NCBI RefSeq assembly: GCF_037094465.1
Contig: NZ_CP146609.1
Location: 992,001-1,056,000 of the forward strand
DNA length: 64,000 bases
Direction of reading: 5' to 3'
Origin: Pseudodesulfovibrio sp. 5S69
GTDB lineage: Bacteria; Desulfobacterota; Desulfovibrionia; Desulfovibrionales; Desulfovibrionaceae
In this document: piece after piece, positions 27,605 to 36,566 of the stretch
Layout: the number at the start of each line of letters is the position of its first letter
Position numbering within the stretch: the first letter of the stretch is position 1
Program-made: the position numbers and the translations under genes
Notes under the pieces: generated by a model
The model's input: the letters and a program-made list of their open reading frames with translations, nothing else
Told to the model about the DNA's origin: nothing
The model's database searches: none

Positions 27605-28777
27605 ATGCGAATTTCCGAACGTCTGGCGAGGATCAAGCCGTCCGCCACTTTGGCGGTGAACACCAAGGCGCAGGAGCTGCAGGCCCAGGGGCGCGAGATC
27701 GTCAGCCTGGCCGTGGGCCAGCCCGATTTCTGCACCCCGGTCAACGTCTGCGAGGCGGCCAAGGCCGCCCTGGACGACGGCTTCACCCGGTACACCGCCG
27801 TGCCCGGCATCCCCGAGCTGCGCGAGGCCGTGGCCGGGTACTACGGCCGGTTCTACGGCGCCCAGGCCGGGGCGGCCAACGCTATCGTCTGCAACGGCGG
27901 CAAGCAGGTCCTGTACAACCTGCTCATGGCCCTGGTGAACCCCGGCGACGAGGTGCTCATCCCGGTTCCGTACTGGGTCAGCTACCCGGCCATGGTCCAG
28001 TTGGCCGACGGCGTGTCCGTGTACGTGCCCACCACCGCCGACGACGGCTACCTGGTCACCCTGGAAGGGCTGGAAGCCGCCCGCACCGACAAGACCAAGG
28101 TGCTCATCCTCAACTCGCCGTCCAACCCCACGGGCTGTTGCTACACCCAGGTCCAGATGGAAGCCATCGCCGAATGGGCCCGCAAAAACGACATTTTCAT
28201 CATCTCGGACGAGGTCTACGACCGGCTGGTCTATCCCCCGTTCGAGCCCGTCTCACTGGCCAAGACCTGGGAGTTGTACCCCGAGACCCTGGCCATCGTG
28301 GGCGCGCTGTCCAAGTCGTTCTGCATGACCGGCTGGCGCGTGGGCTACGCCCTGGCCCACGAGGACCTGGTCAAGGCCATGACCAAAATCCAGGGCCAAT
28401 CCACCTCCAACATCAACTCCATCACCCAGCGCGCGGCCGTGGCCGCACTGACCGGCCCGTGGGACATCGTGGACGAGATGAAGCAGGCCTTTGTCCGCCG
28501 CCGCGACCTCGCCTATGACATCATCACCGGCTGGGGCGCGGCCTGCCCCAAGCCCGACGGGGCGTTCTACCTCTTCCCGGTGCTGGACAAGTTCTACACC
28601 GACGACGCCCCGGATTCGGCGTCCATGTGCACCAAGATCCTCGAAGAGGCCGGGGTCGCCCTGGTGCCGGGGTCCGCGTTCGGCGACGACAAGTGTATCC
28701 GCTTCTCGTACGCCGTCGATGATGAGGTCTTGAAGTCGGCGCTGGCCAAGGTGGGCTCGGTGCTGCTCGGGAAATAG
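27605..28777 (+). CDS. Pyridoxal-phosphate aminotransferase, class I (aspartate aminotransferase-like)
   Basis: 390 residues, normal for fold-type I subgroup Ib aspartate/prephenate aminotransferases. 'VSLAVGQPDFCTP', 'NSPSNPTGCCY', 'DEVYDRL' (PLP-binding Asp and Tyr) and 'GALSKSFCMTGWRVGYA' with the Schiff-base Lys are all present, plus the substrate-binding Arg in 'CIRFSYA'. ATG 27605 gives the family-typical start 'RISERLARIKPSATLAV'; GTG 27593 is an alternative 12 nt upstream. Neither has a strong ribosome site. The gene is divergent from the SRPBCC gene and ends at the terminator that opens the right repeat tract. Confidence 0.93.
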   Translation: MRISERLARIKPSATLAVNTKAQELQAQGREIVSLAVGQPDFCTPVNVCEAAKAALDDGFTRYTAVPGIPELREAVAGYYGRFYGAQAGAANAIVCNGGKQVLYNLLMALVNPGDEVLIPVPYWVSYPAMVQLADGVSVYVPTTADDGYLVTLEGLEAARTDKTKVLILNSPSNPTGCCYTQVQMEAIAEWARKNDIFIISDEVYDRLVYPPFEPVSLAKTWELYPETLAIVGALSKSFCMTGWRVGYALAHEDLVKAMTKIQGQSTSNINSITQRAAVAALTGPWDIVDEMKQAFVRRRDLAYDIITGWGAACPKPDGAFYLFPVLDKFYTDDAPDSASMCTKILEEAGVALVPGSAFGDDKCIRFSYAVDDEVLKSALAKVGSVLLGK

Positions 28778-28814
28778 ACCGCGTACCGCCGTCTCGCCGG
28801 AATTGAGAGATAAG

Positions 28815-28845
28815 GAAGGCCGCCCCTTGGGGCGGCCTTCTTATT
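28815..28845 (+). terminator. Terminator of the aminotransferase gene
   Basis: GAAGGCCGCCCC, TT, GGGGCGGCCTTC, then TTATTTT, 38 nt after the aminotransferase stop. It mirrors the terminator at 11397-11427, so both inverted tracts begin at their inner ends with the same type of terminator. Confidence 0.88.
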
Positions 28846-29012
28846 TTGGCGGAAAGGGGAAGAGGAAAATGCGCGGTTGCACCGCTGAGAGCCGCTGTGC
28901 GGGGCTGAAGCCCCACACAATTCTCCATGCCCTCCCGGCGGGGTCCATTTTTTTGCTGGCCCAAAAAAATAGACGAAAAAAAGGGCCTTGGAGGGGGACG
29001 CGGCCGCCCGGA

Positions 29013-29126
29013 GATCGAGGGATAAGAAGCTGATCGATTCGGGTCGGCTCCCGATTCGAGGCTCGCTGCGCTCGCTGCGAATCGAAGAGCCGCCGCCCCG
29101 AATCGTCAGCTTCTAACCCCCCGATC
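29013..29126. repeat. Second 114-nt hairpin family, right copy
   Basis: Mirror copy of 11017-11130, with GAAGCTGA/TCAGCTTC, GATTCGGG/CCCGAATC, GGCTC/GAGCC and CGATTCG/CGAATCG arms all preserved. The loop reads GCTCGCTGCGCTCGCTGC. Confidence 0.9.
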
Positions 29127-29347
29127 AAGGGCTCGTTTGGGCGAAATGAAGAGTGGCGGCAGGACGCGGTGGACCGTGCTTCGGCGCGGGACTGAGAGAG
29201 CCGCTGTCGGACGCTCGCGTCCGAATCGCTCCATGGCCACAGTAGTGAGTTCCTGCCGGGCCTTTTGCCGAGCCAAACGTGGAAGGCCGATCCACTCTGC
29301 CGCAAAGCGCGGCCAAACTATGGCGCACAGGCTCTTTCGCCAGTCCA

Positions 29348-29578
29348 TTCGCAGCAGTCCACTCCCCGCAAGCGCAGGGCAGCAATCGGAAGCGGACCCT
29401 AGAGCCCGTCCCCGGCGGCGAAGCGCAGGCCGGATCGCGTCTGCACAGCAGACATCCATCCGGCCAGCGAAAGCCGCCTACGGGCTCTTGGGTCCGCTTC
29501 CGCGCGCTCGCACCGCAGCGCAGTTTTTGCTTCCTTTTTTCTGCGCCAGCAAAAAAAGGAAGTCGCCGTAAAGGCGAA
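29348..29578 (-). repeat. Hairpin repeat unit, right copy 1
   Basis: Minus-strand copy of the 230-bp unit. The long hairpin is at 29388-29501 with perfect GGAAGCGGACCC/GGGTCCGCTTCC arms, followed by the T/A-rich hairpin and the GGCGAA end. Confidence 0.92.
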
Positions 29579-29859
29579 ATCATTAAATAAGGCGGACAAC
29601 CAAACGCCCGGACGCGAATGCGCGGACAATCCCCCGAGCTCAACAAGGCCCGCCGCCAGGCGATCCACCCCAACCCGGACGCGGATGCGCGGCCAATTAA
29701 CCGCGCACAACAAGGCCCGCCGCCAGGCGAACCGCCACAACCCCGACGCGGATGCGCGGCCAATGTATCGAGCACAACAAGCCACATCCAGGCGTACTAC
29801 GTAAACCTGACCGCGAATGCGCGGACACCCCTCGGCACATGCCTTCTGACGCCAGGCTC

Positions 29860-30090
29860 TTCGCAGCAGCCCACTCCCTGCAAGCGCAGGACAGCAATCG
29901 GAAGCGAACCCTAGAGCCCGTCCCCGGCGGCGAAGCGCAGGCTGGATCGCGTCTGCGCAGCTGACCTTCGATCCGGCCAGCGGAAGCCGCCTACGGGCTC
30001 TTGGGTCCGCTTCCGCGCGTTCGCACCGCAGCGCAGTTTTTGCTTCCTTTTTTCTGCGCCAGCAAAAAAGGAAGTCGCCGTAAAGGCGAA
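29860..30090 (-). repeat. Hairpin repeat unit, right copy 2
   Basis: Minus-strand copy. The long hairpin is at 29900-30014 with one arm GGAAGCGAACCC opposite GGGTCCGCTTCC (a single change). Its apical part resembles left copy 3, as expected for mirrored tracts. Confidence 0.92.
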
Positions 30091-30239
30091 ATCAAAAAGT
30101 AAGGAGAACAGCCAAAAGCTCCGACGCGGATGCGCGGCCATTGCCCCGCGCGCAACAAGGCCCGCCGCCAGGCGATCCACCCCAACCCGGACGCGGATGC
30201 GCGGCCAATCATCGGTGTACGACTTCTTACGTCGGGCTT

Positions 30240-30469
30240 TTCGCGGCAATCCATTCCCAACAAACGCAGAACAGCAATCGGAAGCGAACCCTAGAGCCCG
30301 TCCCCGGCGGCGAAGCGCAGGCCGGATCGCGTCTGCACAGCAGACATCCATCCGGCCAGCGGAAGCCGCCTACGGGCTCTTGGGTCCGCTTCCGCGCGTT
30401 CGCACCGCAGCGCAGTTTTTGCTTCCTTTTTTCTGCGCCAGCAAAAAAGGAAGTCGCCGTAAAGGCGAA
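30240..30469 (-). repeat. Hairpin repeat unit, right copy 3
   Basis: Minus-strand copy. The long hairpin is at 30280-30393, again with GGAAGCGAACCC opposite GGGTCCGCTTCC. It is the outermost unit on the right. Confidence 0.92.
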
Positions 30470-30607
30470 ATAAACAAGTAAGGTGGACAGCCAAAAGCCC
30501 CGACGCGGATGCGCGGACAATTAACCGCGCACAACAAGGCCCGCCGCATGGCAATCCACCACAACCCCGACGCGGACGTGCGGACGGAACTTCGCGTTCC
30601 CATTTTT

Positions 30608-30654
30608 AAAAAACAAGACGGCGCGCCATGCCCAAGCATGGCGCGCCGTCTTGT
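30608..30654 (-). terminator. Terminator of the carboxymuconolactone decarboxylase-like gene
   Basis: A perfect 19-bp stem (ACAAGACGGCGCGCCATGC and its complement) with a CCAA loop, followed on the minus strand by TTTTTT. It closes the right repeat tract on its outer side. Confidence 0.93.
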
Positions 30655-30686
30655 CTCGGCATCGGGGCGGCGGGGCGTCCCGCCTG

Positions 30687-31016
30687 CTATTCGTACAGCT
30701 TGTCGAGCTCTTCGTAGACGTAGCGCATGTACATCATCTTGGGGGAGCCGCCCATGGCTACCGCCAGCAACCCCGCGTCGATGATCTCGTCCTTGGTCGC
30801 ACCGCAGGTCACGGCGTTCTGCACGTGGAGCGAGATGCACATGTCGCACTGGGACAGGATGGAACAGGCGATCAGGATCAGGGACTGGTACTTGTCCTCG
30901 ATGGCGCTGCCTTGTTTGATGGCCGCGGTGAACCCCTGATACGCCTTGAAGACGTTGCGGCGGTTCTTGTTCATCTGGCGGAAGAGTTCGGTCGCTTTTT
31001 CAGCGGGTTCCGGCAT
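30687..31016 (-). CDS. Carboxymuconolactone decarboxylase / AhpD-like protein
   Basis: 109 residues. 'ILIACSILSQCDMCISLHVQNAVTCGATKDEIIDA' contains the AhpD-type CxxC followed by His, and 'AGLLAVAMGGSPKMMYMRYVYEEL' matches the family C terminus. Such proteins are small disulfide reductases in peroxide defence, or decarboxylases; the CxxC favours a redox role. AAGGAG lies 7 nt before the ATG. A perfect 13-bp hairpin sits in the 5' leader at 31041-31069. It is monocistronic, with a strong terminator 33 nt after the stop. Confidence 0.92.
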   Translation of the reverse strand: MPEPAEKATELFRQMNKNRRNVFKAYQGFTAAIKQGSAIEDKYQSLILIACSILSQCDMCISLHVQNAVTCGATKDEIIDAGLLAVAMGGSPKMMYMRYVYEELDKLYE

Positions 31017-31040
31017 TGCGGTCTCCTTGGTAAGTAGAGT

Positions 31041-31069
31041 CCGGTCCAGGAGAACGTCTCCTGGACCGG
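31041..31069 (-). promoter_or_regulatory. Perfect hairpin in the leader of the AhpD-like gene
   Basis: CCGGTCCAGGAGA pairs with TCTCCTGGACCGG around a 3-nt loop, ending 24 nt before the start codon. There is no following T run, so it is not a simple terminator. It could be an operator dyad or an mRNA-stabilising hairpin. Confidence 0.5.
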
Positions 31070-31201
31070 GCCTATGAGAGGGAGAGAGTCCCGATTGGGT
31101 TGCTCATTGGGTACATTCAAAAAAACGGGCTGTAAAGCGGAAAAAAAGAGAAAAAAATGGGATTTTGATGAATTTTGTTACGGATTTTTTCAAATAAACA
31201 A

Positions 31202-31229
31202 CCGATCCCGCGTCTTAGGGCGGGATCGG
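31202..31229 (-). terminator. Terminator of the ABC exporter gene
   Basis: CCGATCCCGC and GCGGGATCGG pair around a short loop, followed on the minus strand by TTGTTTATTTG, 33 nt after the ABC exporter stop. Confidence 0.75.
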
Positions 31230-31261
31230 CCGATTCCACTTTCCCTTCGGAAAGGGGGGGG

Positions 31262-33790
31262 TCAGTCTTCCTTGCCGTGAACCAGAGTGTAGAGCGCCCC
31301 CTTGCTGTCCAGGAGTTCCTGGTATTCGCCCTGTTCCACGATGCGGCCGGCCTTGAGGACCACGACCTTGTCGTAATAGGGGAGCATGTCCAGGCGGTGG
31401 ATGACCGCCAGGACCGTGGATTTGCCCTTCCAGTTGGTGGTCAGGATGTTCTGCACCCGGGCCTGGGACTTGTTGTCCAGGGCGGCCGTGGCCTCGTCCA
31501 GGATGAGCACGGGCGGGACCTTGAGGAAGGTCCGGGCCAGGGCCACCTTCTGGCGCTGGCCGCCGGACAGCCGGTCGCCCATGGAGCCCACCTGGAAGTT
31601 CATGCCCATCTCCACCACGGGTTCGAGTGCGCCCTGCATGATCAACGCCTGCATGATCCGGTGGTTCAGTTCCTCTTCGGCGCCCTGGGCGTCGGTGCGC
31701 ACGCGGCCGAACAGGATGTTGTCCTGGATGTTCAGGGCATCGATGTACTTGTCATGGGTGAAGAAGGTAAAGGCGTCGGGGTATCGCTCGGTGACCAGGT
31801 CCATGAAATCCTGGCGCGAACGGACCACACGGTTGGCGAACCCTTTGTCCAGGATCACCTGCTTGTGGATGCCGGGGATGTAGCCCATGGCCAGCTTGAT
31901 GATCAGTCCCTGTTCCTGCTCGGACAGGGGCTCGCCCGAATCCAGCCGGTTGGCGACCTTCTGGTAGTCGCCGTACTCGGCCTCGGGGATGGGGCTGTTG
32001 CGGAAGTCCTCGTGGGAGGGCTCCGGACCGAGCTCGTCCGTGACCACGCGGGCCAGGGTCTCGCCCAGGACGGTCAGGTGCGCGCTCAGCCCGTGGTTTT
32101 CGAGGAACGTCTGGAACTCGGGGTGGACGTGCAGGTGCTCCTGGTCGAACGGCTCCATGTTGGCCGCGCCGAAGGCGATGTTCTCGGCCACGGTCATGTA
32201 CTGCGAGTAGGACTCCATGTCGAAGAACTCGATGTACTCGGCCACGTCCGCGTACATGCCCGCCTCGCCCTCCTGGAACTCCTTGCGCGAGGCCAGGATG
32301 GCCTCCTTGAGGGTCTGGTTGTCGGCCTCGGGGTCCAGGCGGGAGCGCAGGGCGAAGGCCAGCACGTCGGTGAACAGCCCCACCTGTTGGGTGATCTTGA
32401 TCAGGTCGTCCAGGCTCGGCTCGTCGCCGCCCGGACAGTGCCCGCCCTGCATGGCCAGGGAGCGGCAGGAGTAGAGCAGGTTTTCCTTGACCGTGCCGTC
32501 GAAGATGAAGGGGTGTTGGGCGACCATGCCCAGATTGTACGAGATGTCCTGCTTGGTCAGTTCCGAGACCTCGCGGCCGCCGAGCAGGATGCTGCCGCCC
32601 GTGTACTTGTAGAGCTGGGCCACGCACAGGGCCAAGGTGGATTTGCCCGACCCGGAGAAGCCGACCAGGGCCACGTGTTCGCCGCCCTTGATCTTCAGGG
32701 AGATGCCGTCCAGCAGCCGGACGTTGCCGCCGACCACGAAGGACAGGTCGTGGATCTCCAGGTCGTTGTCCAGGTGGTAGGGGTCGCGCCCCTCGGTGAC
32801 TTGCTTGAACTCGGGCGCGTGGTCGAAGGCGCGCATGATCTGCTTGTAGCGCACGGAGCTGTCCTGGTAGACCTGCCAGAACTCCATGAGCTCTTTCCAC
32901 GGGTCGTAGAGCTTTTCGTAGGCGGACAGGAAGGCCACGATGGCGCCCACGTCGAACCGGCCCTGGATGGCGTACCAGCCGCCGATGAGGAAGAGCACGA
33001 ACGGTCCCAGGCTCATGAAGAAGTTGTTCACGAACTTGATGCCGAACTTGATGCCGTTCTGCAGCACCGTGGCCTTGTAAAGCTTGTCCAGCACCCTGGA
33101 AAATCGTTGCTTTTCCAGTGGGATGGAAGCGTTCGAGTGGACTTCGTGCACGCCGGAGATGGCCTCGCCCACCAACCCGGAAAGCGCCTGGGTGTGCTTG
33201 ATGCGGCGGCGGTTGGCCCGGCGGAAATATTTCTGGATGCGCGGCAGGATGAAGAGTTCTATAGGATAGATGGAGATGGAGATCAGCCCGATGGTCGGGT
33301 TGAGGTTGATCATGTATCCGGCCATGGCCAGGAAGGTCAGGACGTTGACCGCGGGCACGGCCACGGCCTGGCCGACGAACGTGGCTACCGGAATGAACTC
33401 GGTGATCAGGTAGGAGATGACGTTGCCGGGCGAGGTGCGGCGGTAGAACTGCACGGGCAGGGAGAGCAGATGCTCGTATAGCCGCTCGCGGATGTACTTG
33501 AGGGCCCGCTCCCCGATGTGCACCTGCATCAGGTTGATGACGAACTTGAGCACCCCGGCCAGGGTCACGGACCCGATGTACAGGGCGCTGTAGCGCCACA
33601 GGGCCGAGACATCCTTCATGCCGATGGCCTGGTTGATGATCCGTTTTTGCATCTCCAGCGGGATCACGCGCATGGCCACGGTGATCACGATGATGCCCAC
33701 CACGATCAACTGCAGCGGCAGGCTCTTGTACAGGACCCAGGAATAGAGCGAGGTCTTGGTGATGCGTTTTTGTTCGTTCGGGTGCGGCAT
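31262..33790 (-). CDS. ABC-type exporter (TMD-NBD) with a large insertion in the nucleotide-binding domain
   Basis: 842 residues from ATG 33790; upstream in-frame ATGs lack conserved character. The N-terminal ~300 residues are a type IV ABC exporter membrane domain. The NBD has Walker A 'GFSGSGKST' (about 378), Q-loop 'MVAQHPFIFDGTVKENLLY', signature 'RLSGGQRQKVALAR' (about 740), Walker B 'PVLILDEATAALD' and 'VIHRLD'. About 250 extra residues lie between the Q-loop and signature, with Q-loop-like echoes 'TVAENIAFGAAN' and 'NIQDNILFGRV'. The substrate is unknown. A sigma-70-type promoter lies at 33824-33852. Confidence 0.9.
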   Translation of the reverse strand: MPHPNEQKRITKTSLYSWVLYKSLPLQLIVVGIIVITVAMRVIPLEMQKRIINQAIGMKDVSALWRYSALYIGSVTLAGVLKFVINLMQVHIGERALKYIRERLYEHLLSLPVQFYRRTSPGNVISYLITEFIPVATFVGQAVAVPAVNVLTFLAMAGYMINLNPTIGLISISIYPIELFILPRIQKYFRRANRRRIKHTQALSGLVGEAISGVHEVHSNASIPLEKQRFSRVLDKLYKATVLQNGIKFGIKFVNNFFMSLGPFVLFLIGGWYAIQGRFDVGAIVAFLSAYEKLYDPWKELMEFWQVYQDSSVRYKQIMRAFDHAPEFKQVTEGRDPYHLDNDLEIHDLSFVVGGNVRLLDGISLKIKGGEHVALVGFSGSGKSTLALCVAQLYKYTGGSILLGGREVSELTKQDISYNLGMVAQHPFIFDGTVKENLLYSCRSLAMQGGHCPGGDEPSLDDLIKITQQVGLFTDVLAFALRSRLDPEADNQTLKEAILASRKEFQEGEAGMYADVAEYIEFFDMESYSQYMTVAENIAFGAANMEPFDQEHLHVHPEFQTFLENHGLSAHLTVLGETLARVVTDELGPEPSHEDFRNSPIPEAEYGDYQKVANRLDSGEPLSEQEQGLIIKLAMGYIPGIHKQVILDKGFANRVVRSRQDFMDLVTERYPDAFTFFTHDKYIDALNIQDNILFGRVRTDAQGAEEELNHRIMQALIMQGALEPVVEMGMNFQVGSMGDRLSGGQRQKVALARTFLKVPPVLILDEATAALDNKSQARVQNILTTNWKGKSTVLAVIHRLDMLPYYDKVVVLKAGRIVEQGEYQELLDSKGALYTLVHGKED

Positions 33791-33823
33791 GGGCCATCCG
33801 TTTTTCGAGTTTGAAACATGTAC

Positions 33824-33852
33824 GGTATAAACGGTCCCAACCGGTTTTCCAA
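33824..33852 (-). promoter_or_regulatory. Sigma-70-type promoter for the ABC exporter
   Basis: Minus-strand TTGGAA (33852-33847) and TATACC (33829-33824) with 17-nt spacing, 34 nt before ATG 33790. The divergent SpoIIE gene has a perfect TATAAT at 33857-33862 on the plus strand but no good -35. Confidence 0.5.
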
Positions 33853-33954
33853 GCATTATAATGGAAATGGAAGGGCGGGCGTTGGACATTTGCCCCCTAT
33901 CTGTGGTCAAACTGCAAGTGCGGCGCACTGTCGGCAAGGCGTCCGGAAAAGCGT

Positions 33955-36546
33955 ATGAAGATATCCCTCAGATTAAAATTCTTTGCGGTGCTCCTGGCCT
34001 TTAGCCTGGCGCCCATCTTCATCTCGCGCGGGATCATGGGCCGGGCCTCCGAGGACGTCATCAAGGAGACCGGAGACCAGACCCGGCGCGAGCTTTTGGA
34101 CATCGTCTCCAACGAGTTCGAGTACACGGCCTCTTCCCTGCTCGCCCTGCTGGAGCGCAGCTCCGAGTCCATGCGGCTGGCCGCCATCGGCGTGGCCCAC
34201 GAGGTGGACGGCGTCCTGAAAAAGACCCCGCCCGCCAAGGGGCCGGTGCCGTTCCTGTCCAACGACTTCGGCGATCCGGACCTGACCCCGCCCGACGCGG
34301 CCCGGCGGCAGGGCTACTCCCGGCGGACCATGGGCAACGGGCAGCAGCTCATCCAGGTCAGCTTCGACCACCCCACCTTTCATCTGCCCGCCGGCGTGGA
34401 TGAGAGGGCCGTGGAGCCCGAGATGCGCCGCCTGCTCCAGGCCTCGGACGGCATCAAGACCATCTTCCAAAACCTGCCCGAGGCCCCGTTCTGGATCAAC
34501 GTGACCTTGGAGTCGGGCGTGATGATGACCTATCCCGGACACGGCCGGTTGCCGCTCAGGTACGACGCCCGCCAACAGGAATGGTACAAGAAGATCCGGA
34601 CGGCGGATTCCTTCCAGTGGTTTCACAGTGTGGACCCGGCCAGCCGCTTCATCGTCTCCAAGGTGGCCTTCCCCCTGCGGGGCGCGTCCGGCCGCTTCCG
34701 CGGGGCCGTGTCCATCGATATCCCGGCCCACTCCATGATGCCGGACGAGAAGCTCGAGGCCCGCTGGGGGGGCGAGGTGCGCACCTTCCTGGTGGAGCGC
34801 ATCCCCGAGGGACAGCCCACGGACAAGGGGCTGCCCATCCTGGTCCAGTTGGAGCCCAACGAGCAGGGCCGCCGCCACTGGACGACCGCGGTGGAGCAGA
34901 AGAGGCTGACCTTTGACGAGCCCGTGGGCTATGAGATCCTGCTCCATGCCCTGGACACCCGCGAGACCGGCGTGGTGGACGTCTCCTTCGAGGGCAAGCC
35001 GTCCCTGTGCGCCTTCGCCTCCACCGCGAGCGTGTCGTTTCTGGTCATCGCGCCCAAGACCGTGGTCGCCAAGCTGCCCGACGAGGTCGGCTCCTCCCTG
35101 CAGAACCTGTTCACCGAAATGCGCGTCCTGTCCTCGGTCATCTCCGGGGTCATGCTGCTGATTACCGGGCTCATCGCCTGGTTCGGCTCGCGGGCCATCA
35201 CCCGGCCTCTCTTCAGCATCGTCGAGGTGGCCCAGCGGCTGACCCAGGGCGATTTCAGCGCACACATCGACAACCGCACCGGGGACGAGCGCGACGACCT
35301 CATCCAGTCCATCAACGAGATGGGGCCCAAGCTCAAGGAACTCATGCACCTGAACCGGGACATGGAGGTGGCCCAGGAGGTCCAGCGGCTGCTGCTGCCC
35401 GGCGCGGAGCCGGATTTGTCCGGGTTCGACATCTCGGGCGGCATCCTCTATTGCGACAAGACCGGCGGCGACTACTACGATTTTCTGAAGGTCTGCCGAG
35501 GAGAGCCTCCCTGTCTGGCGGTGGTCGTGGGCGATGTGTCCGGCCACGGCATCCCTTCGGCCTTGGTCATGGCTGCGGCCAGGGGCCAGCTGCATACCCT
35601 GTCCGACATCGAGATGGCCCCGCACGAACGGATGGGCGCCATCAACCGGGTGCTCGCGCGCGACCTGGACGGCACCGGGCGGTTCCTGACCCTGTTCTAT
35701 CTCCAGCTCAAGGCGGACTCGGGCCGGGTACTCTGGGTCCGGGCCGGGCACGATCCGGCCATCCGGTACAACCCCGACACGGCCGAGTTCGGCGAGCTGC
35801 ACGGCGAGGGCCTCCCGCTGGGCGTGGTCGAGGACTATGCCTACGCGACCAACGAAGCCATGCTCGCGGAGGGCGAGATCCTGGTCATGGCCACGGATGG
35901 GGTGTGGGAAGCGCGCAATGCCGAGGGCGAAATGTTCGGCAAGAAGAGAATGCTTGCCATCATCCGGGAGAACGCCCATAAAAGTGCTGAGGGGATTCGC
36001 CTGGCCATGATGGCTGCGGTGGAGGCCTTTCAGGGCAACGGCCAGGAGGACGACATCGCCGTCGTCGTGGTCAAGAAGGGAACAGGCGGCACGGACATGG
36101 CTCGGCATTCCATCTCCTTTCGCATGACCAACAAGGAAAACTGCTTCAAGTGCTTCCAGCCCAAGGTGGAAGCCTTCGGCACGGCATACGGCCTGCACTC
36201 CAAGATCATCTTCCACCTCACCCTGGTCCTGGACGAGTTGATCACCAACATCATCTCCTACGGATACGCCGACTTCGACGAGCACCCCATCGACGTGACC
36301 ATCGCGCTTCAGGGCGACCGGCTGACCATCCGCGTGGAGGACGATTCCGAGCCCTTCAACATTCTCGAGGCCCCGGAGCCCGAGCTGGACCTGCCCCTGG
36401 ACGAACGCGCCAAGCCCGTGGGCGGCCTGGGCATCCACCTGATCAAGAACATGGTGCACGGCATCCATTACAAACGAGAAAACGGCAAGAACGTCCTGAC
36501 CCTGCACAAGAACATCAGCAAGACCCACTGCCCGGTGCAGGGCTAG
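33955..36546 (+). CDS. Sensor SpoIIE phosphatase fused to RsbW-type HATPase kinase
   Basis: 863 residues. An N-terminal helix (about 8-27) and a second near 390-412 bracket a ~360-residue periplasmic Cache-like sensor ('GVMMTYPGHGRLPLRYDARQQEWYK'). A HAMP region (about 415-470) follows, then a PP2C/SpoIIE domain with 'DKTGGDYYDF' (about 501) and 'GDVSGHGIPSA' (about 526). Residues ~715-860 are a HATPase_c domain ('LVLDELITNIISYGY', 'GGLGIHLIKNM'). It thus carries both the phosphatase and the anti-sigma kinase arms of partner switching. The STAS gene starts 20 nt downstream and is the probable substrate. Confidence 0.93.
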   Translation: MKISLRLKFFAVLLAFSLAPIFISRGIMGRASEDVIKETGDQTRRELLDIVSNEFEYTASSLLALLERSSESMRLAAIGVAHEVDGVLKKTPPAKGPVPFLSNDFGDPDLTPPDAARRQGYSRRTMGNGQQLIQVSFDHPTFHLPAGVDERAVEPEMRRLLQASDGIKTIFQNLPEAPFWINVTLESGVMMTYPGHGRLPLRYDARQQEWYKKIRTADSFQWFHSVDPASRFIVSKVAFPLRGASGRFRGAVSIDIPAHSMMPDEKLEARWGGEVRTFLVERIPEGQPTDKGLPILVQLEPNEQGRRHWTTAVEQKRLTFDEPVGYEILLHALDTRETGVVDVSFEGKPSLCAFASTASVSFLVIAPKTVVAKLPDEVGSSLQNLFTEMRVLSSVISGVMLLITGLIAWFGSRAITRPLFSIVEVAQRLTQGDFSAHIDNRTGDERDDLIQSINEMGPKLKELMHLNRDMEVAQEVQRLLLPGAEPDLSGFDISGGILYCDKTGGDYYDFLKVCRGEPPCLAVVVGDVSGHGIPSALVMAAARGQLHTLSDIEMAPHERMGAINRVLARDLDGTGRFLTLFYLQLKADSGRVLWVRAGHDPAIRYNPDTAEFGELHGEGLPLGVVEDYAYATNEAMLAEGEILVMATDGVWEARNAEGEMFGKKRMLAIIRENAHKSAEGIRLAMMAAVEAFQGNGQEDDIAVVVVKKGTGGTDMARHSISFRMTNKENCFKCFQPKVEAFGTAYGLHSKIIFHLTLVLDELITNIISYGYADFDEHPIDVTIALQGDRLTIRVEDDSEPFNILEAPEPELDLPLDERAKPVGGLGIHLIKNMVHGIHYKRENGKNVLTLHKNISKTHCPVQG

Positions 36547-36566
36547 GGACCATACGGAGGGAGAGA

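Larger units (their letters stand above)
28815..30600 (-). repeat. Right repeat tract: inverted copy of 9655-11427, no genes
   Basis: About 1.8 kb without a convincing gene. Read on the minus strand, it repeats the left tract block by block: three 230-bp hairpin units with modular spacers, a CGGACGC/GCGTCCG block, a 114-nt hairpin, the T/A-rich segment with GGGCCAGCAAAAAAA-type sequence, the GGGGCTTCAGCCCC block and a terminator. Long stretches are nearly identical, for example 10381-10470 versus 29757-29826. Apparent reading frames are repeated translations of the same hairpins. Confidence 0.93.

Noticed and set aside
28800..30600. Similar reading frames in the right repeat tract
   Set aside because: Mirror-image artefacts of the same repeats.
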